A program made the translations under genes and the position numbers. Below are positions 1-7,465 of a DNA stretch of 64,000 nucleotides, in pieces (within the stretch, counting starts at the first letter, position 1; every line of letters begins with the position of its first letter). The notes below the pieces were generated by a model, which saw only the letters and a list, made by a program, of their open reading frames with translations, ran no database searches and was not told the origin of the DNA. Source of the stretch: Bacillus horti (GTDB lineage Bacteria; Bacillota; Bacilli; Caldalkalibacillales; JCM-10596); the NCBI RefSeq assembly GCF_030813115.1, contig NZ_JAUSTY010000022.1, forward strand, positions 1 to 64,000, written 5' to 3'.

Positions 1-206
1 CTGTCACATAGAATAATGATTAGAAAGCTGAAAACAGTAATGATTTGCTTCTTACATAATATATTTTTAATAATTACTTTGACAGGTAGAGTAATATGCT
101 GTACTATTACTCTGTCACATAGAATAATGATTAGAAAGCTGAAAACAGTAATGATTTGCTTCTTACATAATATATTTTTAATAATTACTTTGACAGGTAG
201 AGTAAT
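1..206. repeat. Tandem direct repeat, 111-bp period, carrying a promoter/operator
   Basis: Bases 1-95 and 112-206 are identical, giving a 111-bp period. Each copy ends with a promoter-like TTGACA. Copy 1 has TTGACA (79-84), 17 bp, then TACTAT (102-107). The first copy starts at the very edge of the window, so more copies may lie upstream. An inverted repeat (arms around 80-95 and 106-117) overlaps the first promoter. The array lies directly upstream of a PadR-family gene, so it probably is a duplicated control region. Confidence 0.9.
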
Positions 207-218
207 GTGAGTTATGAT
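190..218 (+). promoter_or_regulatory. Sigma-A type promoter of the padR operon
   Basis: TTGACA (190-195), a 17-bp spacer and TATGAT (213-218) match the sigma-A consensus well. The motif AGAGTAAT occurs in the spacer (199-206) and again at 232-239, and an imperfect inverted repeat overlaps the -10 region. This would fit autoregulation by the PadR protein encoded just downstream. The operator role is inference. Confidence 0.7.
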
Positions 219-268
219 TATTCTATCTAATAGAGTAATTTTCGGTGGTAAGCAGGGAGGGGTTCGTC

Positions 269-592
269 ATTCGAAGTGATATTATTCGTGGACATTTAGA
301 GCCGATTATATTGCGCCTGATTCTGGAAAGAGATCAATATGGCTATGAGATCTCTAAGGAAATCAGTTTACGAACAAAAAATAGATTTCACATAAAAGAA
401 GCCACTTTATATGCTGTGTTTCAAAGGCTTGAACGTAAGGAACTTATCGAATCCTACTATGGTGATATCTCATATGGAGGAAAGCGGAAGTACTATCGTA
501 TCACTTCATTAGGCAAAGCCTACCTCAGGGAAACCATTCATGAGTGGCATGAAACTAAGGAAATCATTGATTTGTTTATGGAGGGGTTATAG
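269..592 (+). CDS. PadR-family transcriptional regulator
   Basis: A 107-residue winged-helix regulator of the PadR family. The N-terminal IRSDIIRGHLEPIILRLI stretch, the YGYEISKEI helix, the ATLYAVFQRLERKELI recognition region and a GGKRKYYRIT wing are all typical. The open frame extends back to a GTG at 245 without a Shine-Dalgarno site. A strong GGAGG (256-260) sits 8 nt before an ATT at 269, and family proteins begin about here, so I place the start at this non-standard codon. The stop overlaps the GTG of the next gene by one base, which implies translational coupling. PadR proteins usually repress an adjacent membrane protein or transporter operon and often their own gene. Confidence 0.85.
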   Translation: MRSDIIRGHLEPIILRLILERDQYGYEISKEISLRTKNRFHIKEATLYAVFQRLERKELIESYYGDISYGGKRKYYRITSLGKAYLRETIHEWHETKEIIDLFMEGL

Positions 593-987
593 TGAAGAGA
601 ATCAAACAGCATATAGATGAGCTATTCAAGGGTGTACCCAAAAGCGAAAAACGAGAGAAAATCAAGGAAGAAATCGTAGAAAATCTAGAGGAGAAAGTCT
701 TTGATTTAATGGAGCAAGGGAAGGCTGAAGAGGATGCTATTAATAAAGCTCTTGTTGAATTTGGTGATATTGAAGAGATCAAGAAAGAGCTAGGGGAACG
801 ACATCCAAAGAAAAATACCTCCAAATATAATTTAGGGTTCTCCTTATGGGGAAGCGCACTAATTATCTTACTATTCGTTTTTATCAACCTTTATTATACG
901 CCTAATCATATTTGGTTTGTATATCCTACATTTGTAGTATTATGGTGGCCTTTATCCTTATTTTATTATTGGCTGCGATCGAGATGA
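592..987 (+). CDS. HAAS-domain (DUF1700-like) membrane protein
   Basis: A 131-residue protein with an N-terminal soluble helical domain of the HAAS/DUF1700 type (about residues 1-70, charged, ending in a GDIEEIKKELGER helix), followed by two membrane segments. HAAS modules are commonly coded next to PadR regulators and are thought to pass signals to membrane domains. The second membrane hairpin carries the motif W-F-V-Y-P...W-W-P (residues 108-120), which recurs four times in the next gene. It starts at GTG 592 inside the padR stop codon. The signal sensed is unknown. Confidence 0.75.
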   Translation: MKRIKQHIDELFKGVPKSEKREKIKEEIVENLEEKVFDLMEQGKAEEDAINKALVEFGDIEEIKKELGERHPKKNTSKYNLGFSLWGSALIILLFVFINLYYTPNHIWFVYPTFVVLWWPLSLFYYWLRSR

Positions 988-1000
988 GGAGGTTTCATAA

Positions 1001-1651
1001 GTGGATAAATCTAAAGTAGGCTTTGTAGTAGCAGGAGGAATCATGACCATTCTCTTTTTATTGGTTGTTAATCTTCTTACTAGCACCCTTTTCATATGGT
1101 TTATCTATCCTGCTTTTGGTATTTTGCTGCTGATTATGAATATTGTTTTTATTAATAATAGACAATATAAGCTTCAGGCCGTGTTAGCAAGTGCTTTTCT
1201 AATAGGATTTCTTGTAACGGTTAATATGGTTCATAGTCCTTCCTACCCTTGGTTCATTTATGCTGTTTTTCCGATCATTTGGTGGCCGATCTCAGCCTTC
1301 ATTGGAAGAAAAGCAGGAACCGTTACGTTTGCTCTAGTAGCGAGTACAAGTATAGTCCTATATTACGTCATATTGAACAATGTCATGGGTCACTCATATC
1401 CATGGGCTATCTATCCAGCTTTTGCAATTTTGTGGTGGCCATTAACGTTATACTACGTCAGGAAAAAAGAGTACTTCCGATTTTCCGTTGTCGCTGCTAC
1501 CTTTGTCATCCTGTTTTTCACCACAGTAAACGTGGTTTCAACACCACATACAATTTGGGCGGTATATCCTATGTTTGCTGTGTTATGGTGGCCGTTAAGC
1601 ATGTATTATTTTTACGTAAAAAAGCATGATCGTACACCTGTAGAGGAATAG
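1001..1651 (+). CDS. Integral membrane protein with four 51-residue hairpin repeats
   Basis: A 216-residue, very hydrophobic protein starting at GTG after GGAGG (987-993 region). It is built of four copies of a two-helix unit with an exact 51-residue period. The motif W-[FA]-[IV]-Y-[PA]-x-F begins at residues 33, 84, 135 and 186, and units 2-4 continue into W-W-P at 95-96, 146-147 and 197. The same unit occurs once at the end of the preceding HAAS protein. Third gene of the padR operon, 13 bp downstream. I do not recognise a named family beyond this; a membrane sensor or channel role is possible but unproven. Confidence 0.7.
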   Translation: MDKSKVGFVVAGGIMTILFLLVVNLLTSTLFIWFIYPAFGILLLIMNIVFINNRQYKLQAVLASAFLIGFLVTVNMVHSPSYPWFIYAVFPIIWWPISAFIGRKAGTVTFALVASTSIVLYYVILNNVMGHSYPWAIYPAFAILWWPLTLYYVRKKEYFRFSVVAATFVILFFTTVNVVSTPHTIWAVYPMFAVLWWPLSMYYFYVKKHDRTPVEE

Positions 1652-1709
1652 TCAGCTTTAAGTATGTTAAACAAAAACAAAATAAATAAACACCTAAGGG
1701 AGGAAATTC

Positions 1710-2756
1710 ATGCACAATCAAACTCATCGTCATTTGCTCAAGGAAGTTGCACCCTATGAGAAATCGAATTTGAAGGCAAGTATTTGGCAAGTTTGCAACA
1801 CCCTTATTCCATTTTTTGTTCTTTGGTACTTAGCGTATCTAAGCTTAGATGTTTCGTATTGGTTAACCCTACCTTTAGCTGTGCTGGCTGCTGGCTTTTT
1901 AATCCGAGTATTTATTCTGTTTCATGATTGCTGTCATCATTCTTTTTTTAAGAACCGAGTAGCCAATGAAATATTAGGGACCATCACTGGTGTCTTGACG
2001 TTTTTTCCTTACCATAAATGGAAGAATGAGCACAATATTCATCATGCTACTAGCAGTAATTTAGACAAAAGAGGAGTAGGGGATATCTGGATCCTAACTG
2101 TAGAGGAGTATATGACGGCATCGATTTGGACGCGTATGGCCTATCGGATGTATAGAAATCCATTTGTTATGTTTGGATTAGGGCCGATCTTTATGTTCCT
2201 GTTCAAAAATAGATTTAATAGACCGAAAGCTAGGAAAGCGGAACGTCTAAATACGTATCTGACTAATATCATCATTGTAGGTGTAACGGCCCTGTTATGC
2301 TGGGCTATTGGCTGGCAAGCTTTCCTACTGATTCATGGACCTATCTTCTTGATCTCGGGAGCAGCGGGAATATGGTTGTTCTATGTGCAGCATCAGTTTG
2401 AGGAAACGTATTTTGAGCATGACGATGAGTGGAGCTATGTTAAAGCGGCTACAGATGGGAGCTCCTATTATAAGCTACCAAAGGTTTTGCAGTGGATAAC
2501 AGGTAACATTGGCTATCATCACGTGCATCATTTAAGCCCTAGGGTTCCAAACTATTACTTGGAATCAGCTCATACAAATACCCCACCGTTACAGCACGTT
2601 ACAACAATCACGATTTTGGGCAGCTTACAAGCGATTCGCTTTCGTTTGTGGGATGAAGCCAATAAGCAATTTATTAGCTTTCAGCAGTTTAAAAAAGGGC
2701 TAGCTACTAATCAATTTATTACCCCGCCTATTGAAAAAACAAAATCTGCGAGCTAG
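1710..2756 (+). CDS. des: Acyl-lipid desaturase Des
   Basis: A 348-residue membrane fatty acid desaturase, closely like Bacillus subtilis Des. Des introduces a cis double bond into phospholipid acyl chains to restore membrane fluidity in the cold. The three histidine boxes that hold the di-iron centre are complete: H72-D-C-C-H76-H77, H108-N-I-H111-H112 and H270-H271-V-H273-H274. Several hydrophobic segments lie between them. The start ATG follows GGGAGG. In B. subtilis des is followed by the desK-desR thermosensor pair, which is absent here; the next genes are yhbD and a bactofilin. Confidence 0.93.
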   Translation: MHNQTHRHLLKEVAPYEKSNLKASIWQVCNTLIPFFVLWYLAYLSLDVSYWLTLPLAVLAAGFLIRVFILFHDCCHHSFFKNRVANEILGTITGVLTFFPYHKWKNEHNIHHATSSNLDKRGVGDIWILTVEEYMTASIWTRMAYRMYRNPFVMFGLGPIFMFLFKNRFNRPKARKAERLNTYLTNIIIVGVTALLCWAIGWQAFLLIHGPIFLISGAAGIWLFYVQHQFEETYFEHDDEWSYVKAATDGSSYYKLPKVLQWITGNIGYHHVHHLSPRVPNYYLESAHTNTPPLQHVTTITILGSLQAIRFRLWDEANKQFISFQQFKKGLATNQFITPPIEKTKSAS

Positions 2757-2800
2757 AGAGGCTCTAAGAGAGAAGGGCGTCAACAGAATACACATTCATG

Positions 2801-2838
2801 AAAACATCCTAAAATGCCTAGAGCTGAGGGATGTTTTT
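2801..2838 (+). terminator. Rho-independent terminator after des
   Basis: A 9-bp stem pairs AAAACATCC (2801-2809) with GGATGTTTT (2829-2837), with a 19-nt loop and terminal T residues. It lies 45 bp after the des stop codon. Confidence 0.6.
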
Positions 2839-2843
2839 ATACT

Positions 2844-2926
2844 TTCTGGCTGGCTGCATGGAAAGCTTCCTCTAATGATGGACTAGACAACCTCTTCGAG
2901 AGGGCTTTAATAGAAGCTTTTCTTAT
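2844..2926. repeat. Dispersed palindromic repeat, copy A
   Basis: About 83 bp that match, in inverted orientation, 46134-46213. The element is bounded by AAGCTTC/GAAGCTT arms and contains an inner hairpin CCTCT-TCG-AGAGG. It is non-coding and sits between a terminator and the next promoter. It resembles a short REP/MITE-like element; no transposase is near. Confidence 0.75.
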
Positions 2927-3000
2927 ATGGGATACAGGCTTGCCAAGGCATGATAGGTTAATCCTAGGTTTAAGTAGTAAAAAAGTAGTGAAACACTCCC

Positions 3001-3029
3001 TTTACAACGTAACAGTGTTATGTTACATT
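3001..3029 (+). promoter_or_regulatory. Promoter with operator-like inverted repeat, yhbD-bactofilin operon
   Basis: TTTACA (3001-3006), 17 bp, TACATT (3024-3029). An inverted repeat GTAACA-(6 bp)-TGTTAC (3009-3026) lies between the -35 and -10 elements. The first gene encodes a MerR-like winged-helix protein, a class that often binds such spacer palindromes, so autoregulation is a reasonable inference. Confidence 0.5.
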
Positions 3030-3052
3030 GGATGAGAAGGGAGTAGTTAGAA

Positions 3053-3688
3053 TTGAATGAAGAACTAATATCTAAGAAGGATATTCTTCAGCAGACGGGC
3101 ATTTCCTATGGTCAGCTATACAGGTGGAAGCGGAAGAATTTAATACCAGAGGATTGGTTTATTCGGAAATCAACCTTCACGGGTCAGGAGACCTTTTTTC
3201 CCAAGGATAAAATACTAGAACGAATAGACAAAATTCAATTGATGAAGGATAAGCTGTCTCTTGATGAATTAGCCAGCCTATTCTCACCCAAACTTTCTGA
3301 ATTAAATATGACTGAGGATGAGGTCATTCAGCAGGGAATAGCCTCCGAGAAGACTGTTCAGCTTTTTAAACAAGTTATAGAGATAGAGAGCTTCAGTACA
3401 CGATCTATTCTTATCCTCTGTATAGTGGAAAAGAGTCTACAGATTAAGGGGATAAGTCCACTGGTTGGTAAAATGATCATCGAGCTCCTGCTTCAACACG
3501 AGCTATTAGAGGATATTGATCAGCTTAAGAAGAGCTCGCCAAGCCTTATTGTGATCCGTAAGCAAGATGTCACAAGTGCTCTCCTTCTTACACATACTGA
3601 TAGAGTTTATACAGAAAGAGAAACAGAGCTTTTGGCCCACGTTTTTTTAATGGACTACATGGAAGAAATAAAAATGATCTTATTTTAG
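3053..3688 (+). CDS. yhbD: YhbD-like (DUF4004) MerR-type HTH protein
   Basis: A 211-residue protein. The N-terminal 60 residues form a MerR-like winged helix (SKKDILQQTGISYGQLYRW, then R-K/wing and a dimerisation-like helix); the rest is helical. B. subtilis yhbD lies directly upstream of the bactofilin genes yhbE-yhbF, and the same order is kept here (the next gene is a bactofilin, 18 bp downstream). Start TTG at 3053, behind a GGGAG site. The DNA target is unknown, but its own promoter carries a suitable inverted repeat. Confidence 0.75.
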   Translation: MNEELISKKDILQQTGISYGQLYRWKRKNLIPEDWFIRKSTFTGQETFFPKDKILERIDKIQLMKDKLSLDELASLFSPKLSELNMTEDEVIQQGIASEKTVQLFKQVIEIESFSTRSILILCIVEKSLQIKGISPLVGKMIIELLLQHELLEDIDQLKKSSPSLIVIRKQDVTSALLLTHTDRVYTERETELLAHVFLMDYMEEIKMILF

Positions 3689-3706
3689 AAAGGAGATACA
3701 AAATTC

Positions 3707-4420
3707 ATGACAACAACAAAAAATAAGCTAAGCATTCAAGGAATTGGCAGCGCCAGTGGCGGTGAATTTGATAAAGTACATGTAAATGGAAAAGGGACGA
3801 TTGATGGGGATGTAGATTGTCAGGAATTTGACCTGAATGGGGCTGGAACGGTCCATGGAGATATTAAAAGTGAAGCATTTCGAGTCAATGGCTCAGCTAG
3901 CATAGATGGCAAGGTTGAGGTGGAGGATGGAAGACTAGATGGTGCTACTAAGCTTCAACACGAGCTTATTTTTAAAAGCTTTGAAGTCAATGGATCGATA
4001 ACTGTTGGTGGGTTTGTTCAGGGTGAGAAGATGAATGTAAAAGGACGGTTAAAGGCTGGAGGAAATTGTGAGGTTGACGATTTTAAGCTAGAGGGTGCAT
4101 TCAAGATTAATGGCCTTTTAAGTGCTGATCATGTAGATGCAGTTCTTTATGGTCAATCAAATGCGCGAGAAATTGGTGGACAAAAAATTGTCGTTAAGCG
4201 CCAACGAAAGGTTCTAAGCATATTTCAAGCCTTCTTTAAGACAAACCTGAAAGTTGAGTTGATTGAAGGAGACGATATTGAGCTTGAAAATACAGAAGCA
4301 GATAAAGTTTGTGGTAAAAATGTGGTTATCGGAGAAAACTGTAATATTGGAATCGTAGAGTATAGCGGTACGATTAGCAAGCATAAAAATTCTGTTGTAC
4401 AAGAGAGTAAGAAGGTCTAA
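3707..4420 (+). CDS. Bactofilin-family cytoskeletal protein
   Basis: A 237-residue polymer-forming bactofilin. The body is a run of short beta-helix turns with the pattern VNGKGTIDGDV, LNGAGTVHGDI, VNGSASIDGKV and VNGSITVGGFV. Bactofilins assemble without nucleotide into membrane-associated filaments. In B. subtilis the related YhbE/YhbF (BacE/BacF) pair has been linked to flagellar function. Here a single protein, longer than a typical bactofilin, replaces the pair. It has an extra C-terminal part (residues about 155-237) with a KRQRK basic patch followed by a second short beta-rich segment. ATG start after AAAGGAG. Confidence 0.85.
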   Translation: MTTTKNKLSIQGIGSASGGEFDKVHVNGKGTIDGDVDCQEFDLNGAGTVHGDIKSEAFRVNGSASIDGKVEVEDGRLDGATKLQHELIFKSFEVNGSITVGGFVQGEKMNVKGRLKAGGNCEVDDFKLEGAFKINGLLSADHVDAVLYGQSNAREIGGQKIVVKRQRKVLSIFQAFFKTNLKVELIEGDDIELENTEADKVCGKNVVIGENCNIGIVEYSGTISKHKNSVVQESKKV

Positions 4421-4442
4421 GGATAAACATAGTGAGTTTTAG

Positions 4443-4498
4443 AAAAAGACTTTTCTCGGAAGCTGATATATACAGCTTTGGAAAAGTCTTTTTATTTT
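4443..4498 (+). terminator. Terminator after the bactofilin gene
   Basis: AAAAAGACTTTTC pairs with GAAAAGTCTTTTT across an inner weaker hairpin (GAAGCTG..CAGCTTTG), followed by a T-rich run. Confidence 0.8.
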
Positions 4499-4596
4499 TG
4501 CTTTGTTTGTTGTTCTATATAGGGGGAAAATGTATCCAATAACCTCGAAAGCTATCTGATTTTTGTAAAATCACTAAATAATTTTTAAACAATGAA

Positions 4597-4684
4597 TTGA
4601 CTATAAAGAATGAAAGTGGTAATCTTTTTAATAAGTTAAGTGACACTTAAATTTTATTATAAAATATAACTTATTTTTAAGTGT
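4597..4684 (+). promoter_or_regulatory. Promoter and operator-like palindrome of the peptide operon
   Basis: TTGACT (4597-4602), 17 bp, TAATCT (4620-4625) form a good promoter. Just past the predicted start lies a perfect 15-bp palindrome, TTAAGTGACACTTAA (4636-4650), and a further half site TTTAAGTGT at 4676-4684 that pairs with ACACTTAAA (4643-4651). Position and symmetry suggest a repressor site. The binding protein is unknown; the XRE-cupin regulator inside the operon (14438) is one candidate. Confidence 0.6.
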
Positions 4685-4759
4685 TATTGAAACAAAAATA
4701 GGGGGAACCCTGGCTACAAGTAGCTTAAGAAGATTGAAGACAAAAGGGGAGGAATTACA

Positions 4760-6448
4760 GTGTTGAAAAATTCTCGATGGTTACTCGCATTAATGATCGT
4801 ATTTACGGTAGCGCTTGTTGGGTGTACAGCGGAAACACCTGCTGATCAAAACGCTACGGAAGGAACAGAAAATAACTCAACTGGGGAAACAGAATCGAAT
4901 ACAGAGACTGGTTCAGCTGAGCAGCTTTTACGTATGGTTATTCAGGAGGAACCTACAAATCTAGACCCACAAGTGGGGACAGATGGATACTCCATGATTG
5001 TGAATAACGCTGTATTAGAAGGGCTAGTACGCTTCCACGATGGGGAAATCATTCCTGGTATTGCTGAAGAGTGGGAGGTCTCAGAGGATGGTCTTACGTA
5101 TACATTCCACTTGAGAGATTCCGTATGGAGTGACGGAACAGAGCTGACAGCAGAGGATTTTAAAGACTCGTTCATTCGACTTATCGACCCTGCTACTCAA
5201 TCTCCATATGCGTATGTAGGCTACTATGTGGAAAATGCTCAAGCCTTTAATGAGGGAGATATCACAGATGCGGAGCAGGTTGGAGTAAACGTCATTGACG
5301 CAAACACTCTTGAATTTACGCTAGTATCACCGACAAAGCAATTCTTATCGTTAATGAGCTTCCTATCATACTTACCATCTAACGCTGGTGCGGTAGAGGA
5401 ATTTGGACAAGAATACGCAGCAGATCCAAATAAAATGCTGTATAACGGACCATTTGTATTAACGGAGTGGAAGCACCAGGAGTCATTAACGCTAGAAAAA
5501 AATCCAAACTATTGGAACAGTGACGCTATCACCCTAGAAAAGGTTGAGATTAATATCGTTCCTGATGACGGTACGGCTTCTGGAATGTTTGAAACAGGAA
5601 ATATTGACTTAGTATTAATTGGTCGTGAGTATATCGAGAAGTATGAAAGTGAAGGCAAAGCAAACTTCTACAATAAAGGAACGGTTCAATTCGTACAATA
5701 CAACTTCGATAGTGAGGTTGGGGAGTTCCTAAGAAATGCAAACTTCAGAAAAGCCATCTCTCATGCTATTGATCGTGAAGGCTTAGTGAATGGAGTATTG
5801 AAGAACGGGTCTTCTCCAGCTCAGCGTTATGTTATGCCTACAACACTAGGAAAAGAAACAGATTTTGGAGAAGAGTATCCTTTCAGTCCATTCCCAGCTC
5901 AGGTTGATGTGGCGAAAGCAGAAGAGTATTTAGAAGCAGCGTTAAGTGAACTTGGAAAATCAAAGGATGACATCCCAACAATTGAATTCCTAGCGAGTGA
6001 TCGTCCTGATGATCGCATTATCTCTGAGGCGATTCAGGATATGCTAGCTCAAAATCTAGGGATTAGCATTGATATTAGTGTAGCTCCACATAGCCAAAGA
6101 CTACAAATGATGCTGGATTCCAATTATCAGATGATGTGGGGGGGCTGGGGACCAGACTTTAATGACCCAATGACCTATTTAGATATCTTTACAAGCTCAA
6201 GCGGATACAACACCACTGGCTTCCAAGACGAAATCTATGATGGATTAGTAGCTGAAGCGAATGCAAAAGCGGATGTTGAGCTTCGTGGAGATCTATTGTT
6301 TATGACTGAGCAACACCTTGTTGAGCATGGTCCTGTGACTACAGTATTTTTCGCAGGTGGTGCTTATGCGAAAGCAGACAACCTAGAAAACGTGAAAATG
6401 AACCATATCGGAGCAGAAATTGATTTCATTTTTGCTGAATTTAGATAA
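4760..6448 (+). CDS. Oligopeptide ABC transporter substrate-binding lipoprotein
   Basis: A 562-residue family 5 extracellular solute-binding protein of the OppA/DppE class. It has a signal peptide ending in the lipobox L-V-G-C22, a low-complexity Thr/Glu/Asn linker, then the classic fold with E-E-P-T-N-L-D-P-Q near the N-terminus and G-G-W-G-P-D-F-N-D-P-M near the C-terminus. It is anchored outside the membrane and delivers peptides to the permease encoded downstream. Starts GTG (4760) or TTG (4763) behind GGGGAGGA. First gene of a long operon with peptidases, which supports peptides as the substrate. Confidence 0.92.
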   Translation: MLKNSRWLLALMIVFTVALVGCTAETPADQNATEGTENNSTGETESNTETGSAEQLLRMVIQEEPTNLDPQVGTDGYSMIVNNAVLEGLVRFHDGEIIPGIAEEWEVSEDGLTYTFHLRDSVWSDGTELTAEDFKDSFIRLIDPATQSPYAYVGYYVENAQAFNEGDITDAEQVGVNVIDANTLEFTLVSPTKQFLSLMSFLSYLPSNAGAVEEFGQEYAADPNKMLYNGPFVLTEWKHQESLTLEKNPNYWNSDAITLEKVEINIVPDDGTASGMFETGNIDLVLIGREYIEKYESEGKANFYNKGTVQFVQYNFDSEVGEFLRNANFRKAISHAIDREGLVNGVLKNGSSPAQRYVMPTTLGKETDFGEEYPFSPFPAQVDVAKAEEYLEAALSELGKSKDDIPTIEFLASDRPDDRIISEAIQDMLAQNLGISIDISVAPHSQRLQMMLDSNYQMMWGGWGPDFNDPMTYLDIFTSSSGYNTTGFQDEIYDGLVAEANAKADVELRGDLLFMTEQHLVEHGPVTTVFFAGGAYAKADNLENVKMNHIGAEIDFIFAEFR

Positions 6449-6461
6449 AGAGATTAATGAT

Positions 6462-6510
6462 AGAGGGAAGCAAACAGCTTCTTAAGCTGTTGCTTCTCTC
6501 TCATTTTCTT
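6462..6510 (+). terminator. Intercistronic hairpin / partial terminator
   Basis: A long stem pairs 6462-6480 with 6484-6501 (inner AGCTT-CTT-AAGCT), followed by a T-rich stretch. It lies between the binding-protein and permease genes. Such hairpins typically protect the upstream mRNA or partly stop transcription so that the binding protein is made in excess. Confidence 0.7.
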
Positions 6511-6534
6511 TTTCCTACGAAAGGAAGTGAGCCT

Positions 6535-7452
6535 ATGGCCAAGTATTTTTTGCAGCGTATCTTTATTGCACTTTTAACTATTTTTATCCTTGTCGTTGCA
6601 ACCTTCTTCCTAGTTAAGCTTCTTCCAGGAGATCCATTCCTAGATCCCAAGCTACCGGATGAAACTAGACAGAATATGATCGAGTACTACGGTCTAGATA
6701 AGCCTGTCTATATTCAATTCTTTCAATATCTAGGGAACTTAGTGCAGGGCGATTTGGGTTATTCCTTAACGTATAAAAACCAGACGGTAAATCAGGTCAT
6801 TGCCAACGCTTTTCCTAAATCTATGGAGTTAGGCTTAATCGCTTTAGTTATTTCGTTAATCATAGGATTGATATTAGGCATTATATCTGCCTTACAGCAT
6901 AATAAAGCACTGGATTATATCAGTATGCTTATTGCAATTATTGGTATCTCCGTCCCAAGCTTTATTATCGGAGCCTTATTCCAATATGTATTTGCTGTTC
7001 GTCTTCAGTGGTTTCCTGTGGCACAGTGGCTTGGCTTTGAATACACCATACTTCCTGCCTGTGCTCTAGCCTTAGGAAGCGTAGCCCTAATTGCACGTCT
7101 GATGAGAACCAGTATGCTTGATATCGTTTCTTTAGATTATGTGAAAACGGCCGACGCAAAAGGACTTTCACAGGCACAAATTACAATGCGTCACCAAATT
7201 AGGAACGCTTTACTCCCTGTTTTAACTGTTTTAGGCCCGCTTGTGGCTCGCCTTGTAACAGGTACGTTTGTTATTGAACAGATTTTCGCTATACCAGGGC
7301 TTGGTCGTCACTACGTACAGAGCATGCAAACGTTAGATTACACCATGATCATGGGGTTAACGATTTTCTTTGGTGCGTTTTTAGTTGTGATGAATCTGTT
7401 AGTTGATCTTTCCTACGGTTTAGTTGATCCACGTATACGGGCGAGAAAATAA
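6535..7452 (+). CDS. Oligopeptide ABC transporter permease (OppB/DppB type)
   Basis: A 305-residue inner-membrane permease of the BPD-transp-1 class with an OppB-type N-terminus (LLPGDPFLDP, then YGLDKPVYIQFFQYL) and about six membrane helices. The EAA-like cytoplasmic loop D-Y-V-K-T-A-D-A-K-G-L contacts the ATPases. The open frame extends upstream to 6457, but that part runs through the intercistronic hairpin. The ATG at 6535 has a GGAAGTGAG Shine-Dalgarno site and gives the normal MAKYFLQRIF start. Confidence 0.92.
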   Translation: MAKYFLQRIFIALLTIFILVVATFFLVKLLPGDPFLDPKLPDETRQNMIEYYGLDKPVYIQFFQYLGNLVQGDLGYSLTYKNQTVNQVIANAFPKSMELGLIALVISLIIGLILGIISALQHNKALDYISMLIAIIGISVPSFIIGALFQYVFAVRLQWFPVAQWLGFEYTILPACALALGSVALIARLMRTSMLDIVSLDYVKTADAKGLSQAQITMRHQIRNALLPVLTVLGPLVARLVTGTFVIEQIFAIPGLGRHYVQSMQTLDYTMIMGLTIFFGAFLVVMNLLVDLSYGLVDPRIRARK

Positions 7453-7465
7453 GGGGGTGCACAAA

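Noticed and set aside
1..206. Direct repeat that might be read as a CRISPR array
   Set aside because: Only two units, a 111-bp period with no spacer variation and a promoter in each copy; this is a tandem duplication.
1249..1629. 126-codon plus-strand frame inside the repeat membrane protein gene
   Set aside because: Alternate frame of the 1001-1651 gene, which has the ribosome site and the regular 51-residue repeat.
2814..3035. 73-codon open frame on the plus strand
   Set aside because: It runs through the des terminator, the palindromic repeat and the next promoter, with no ribosome site.
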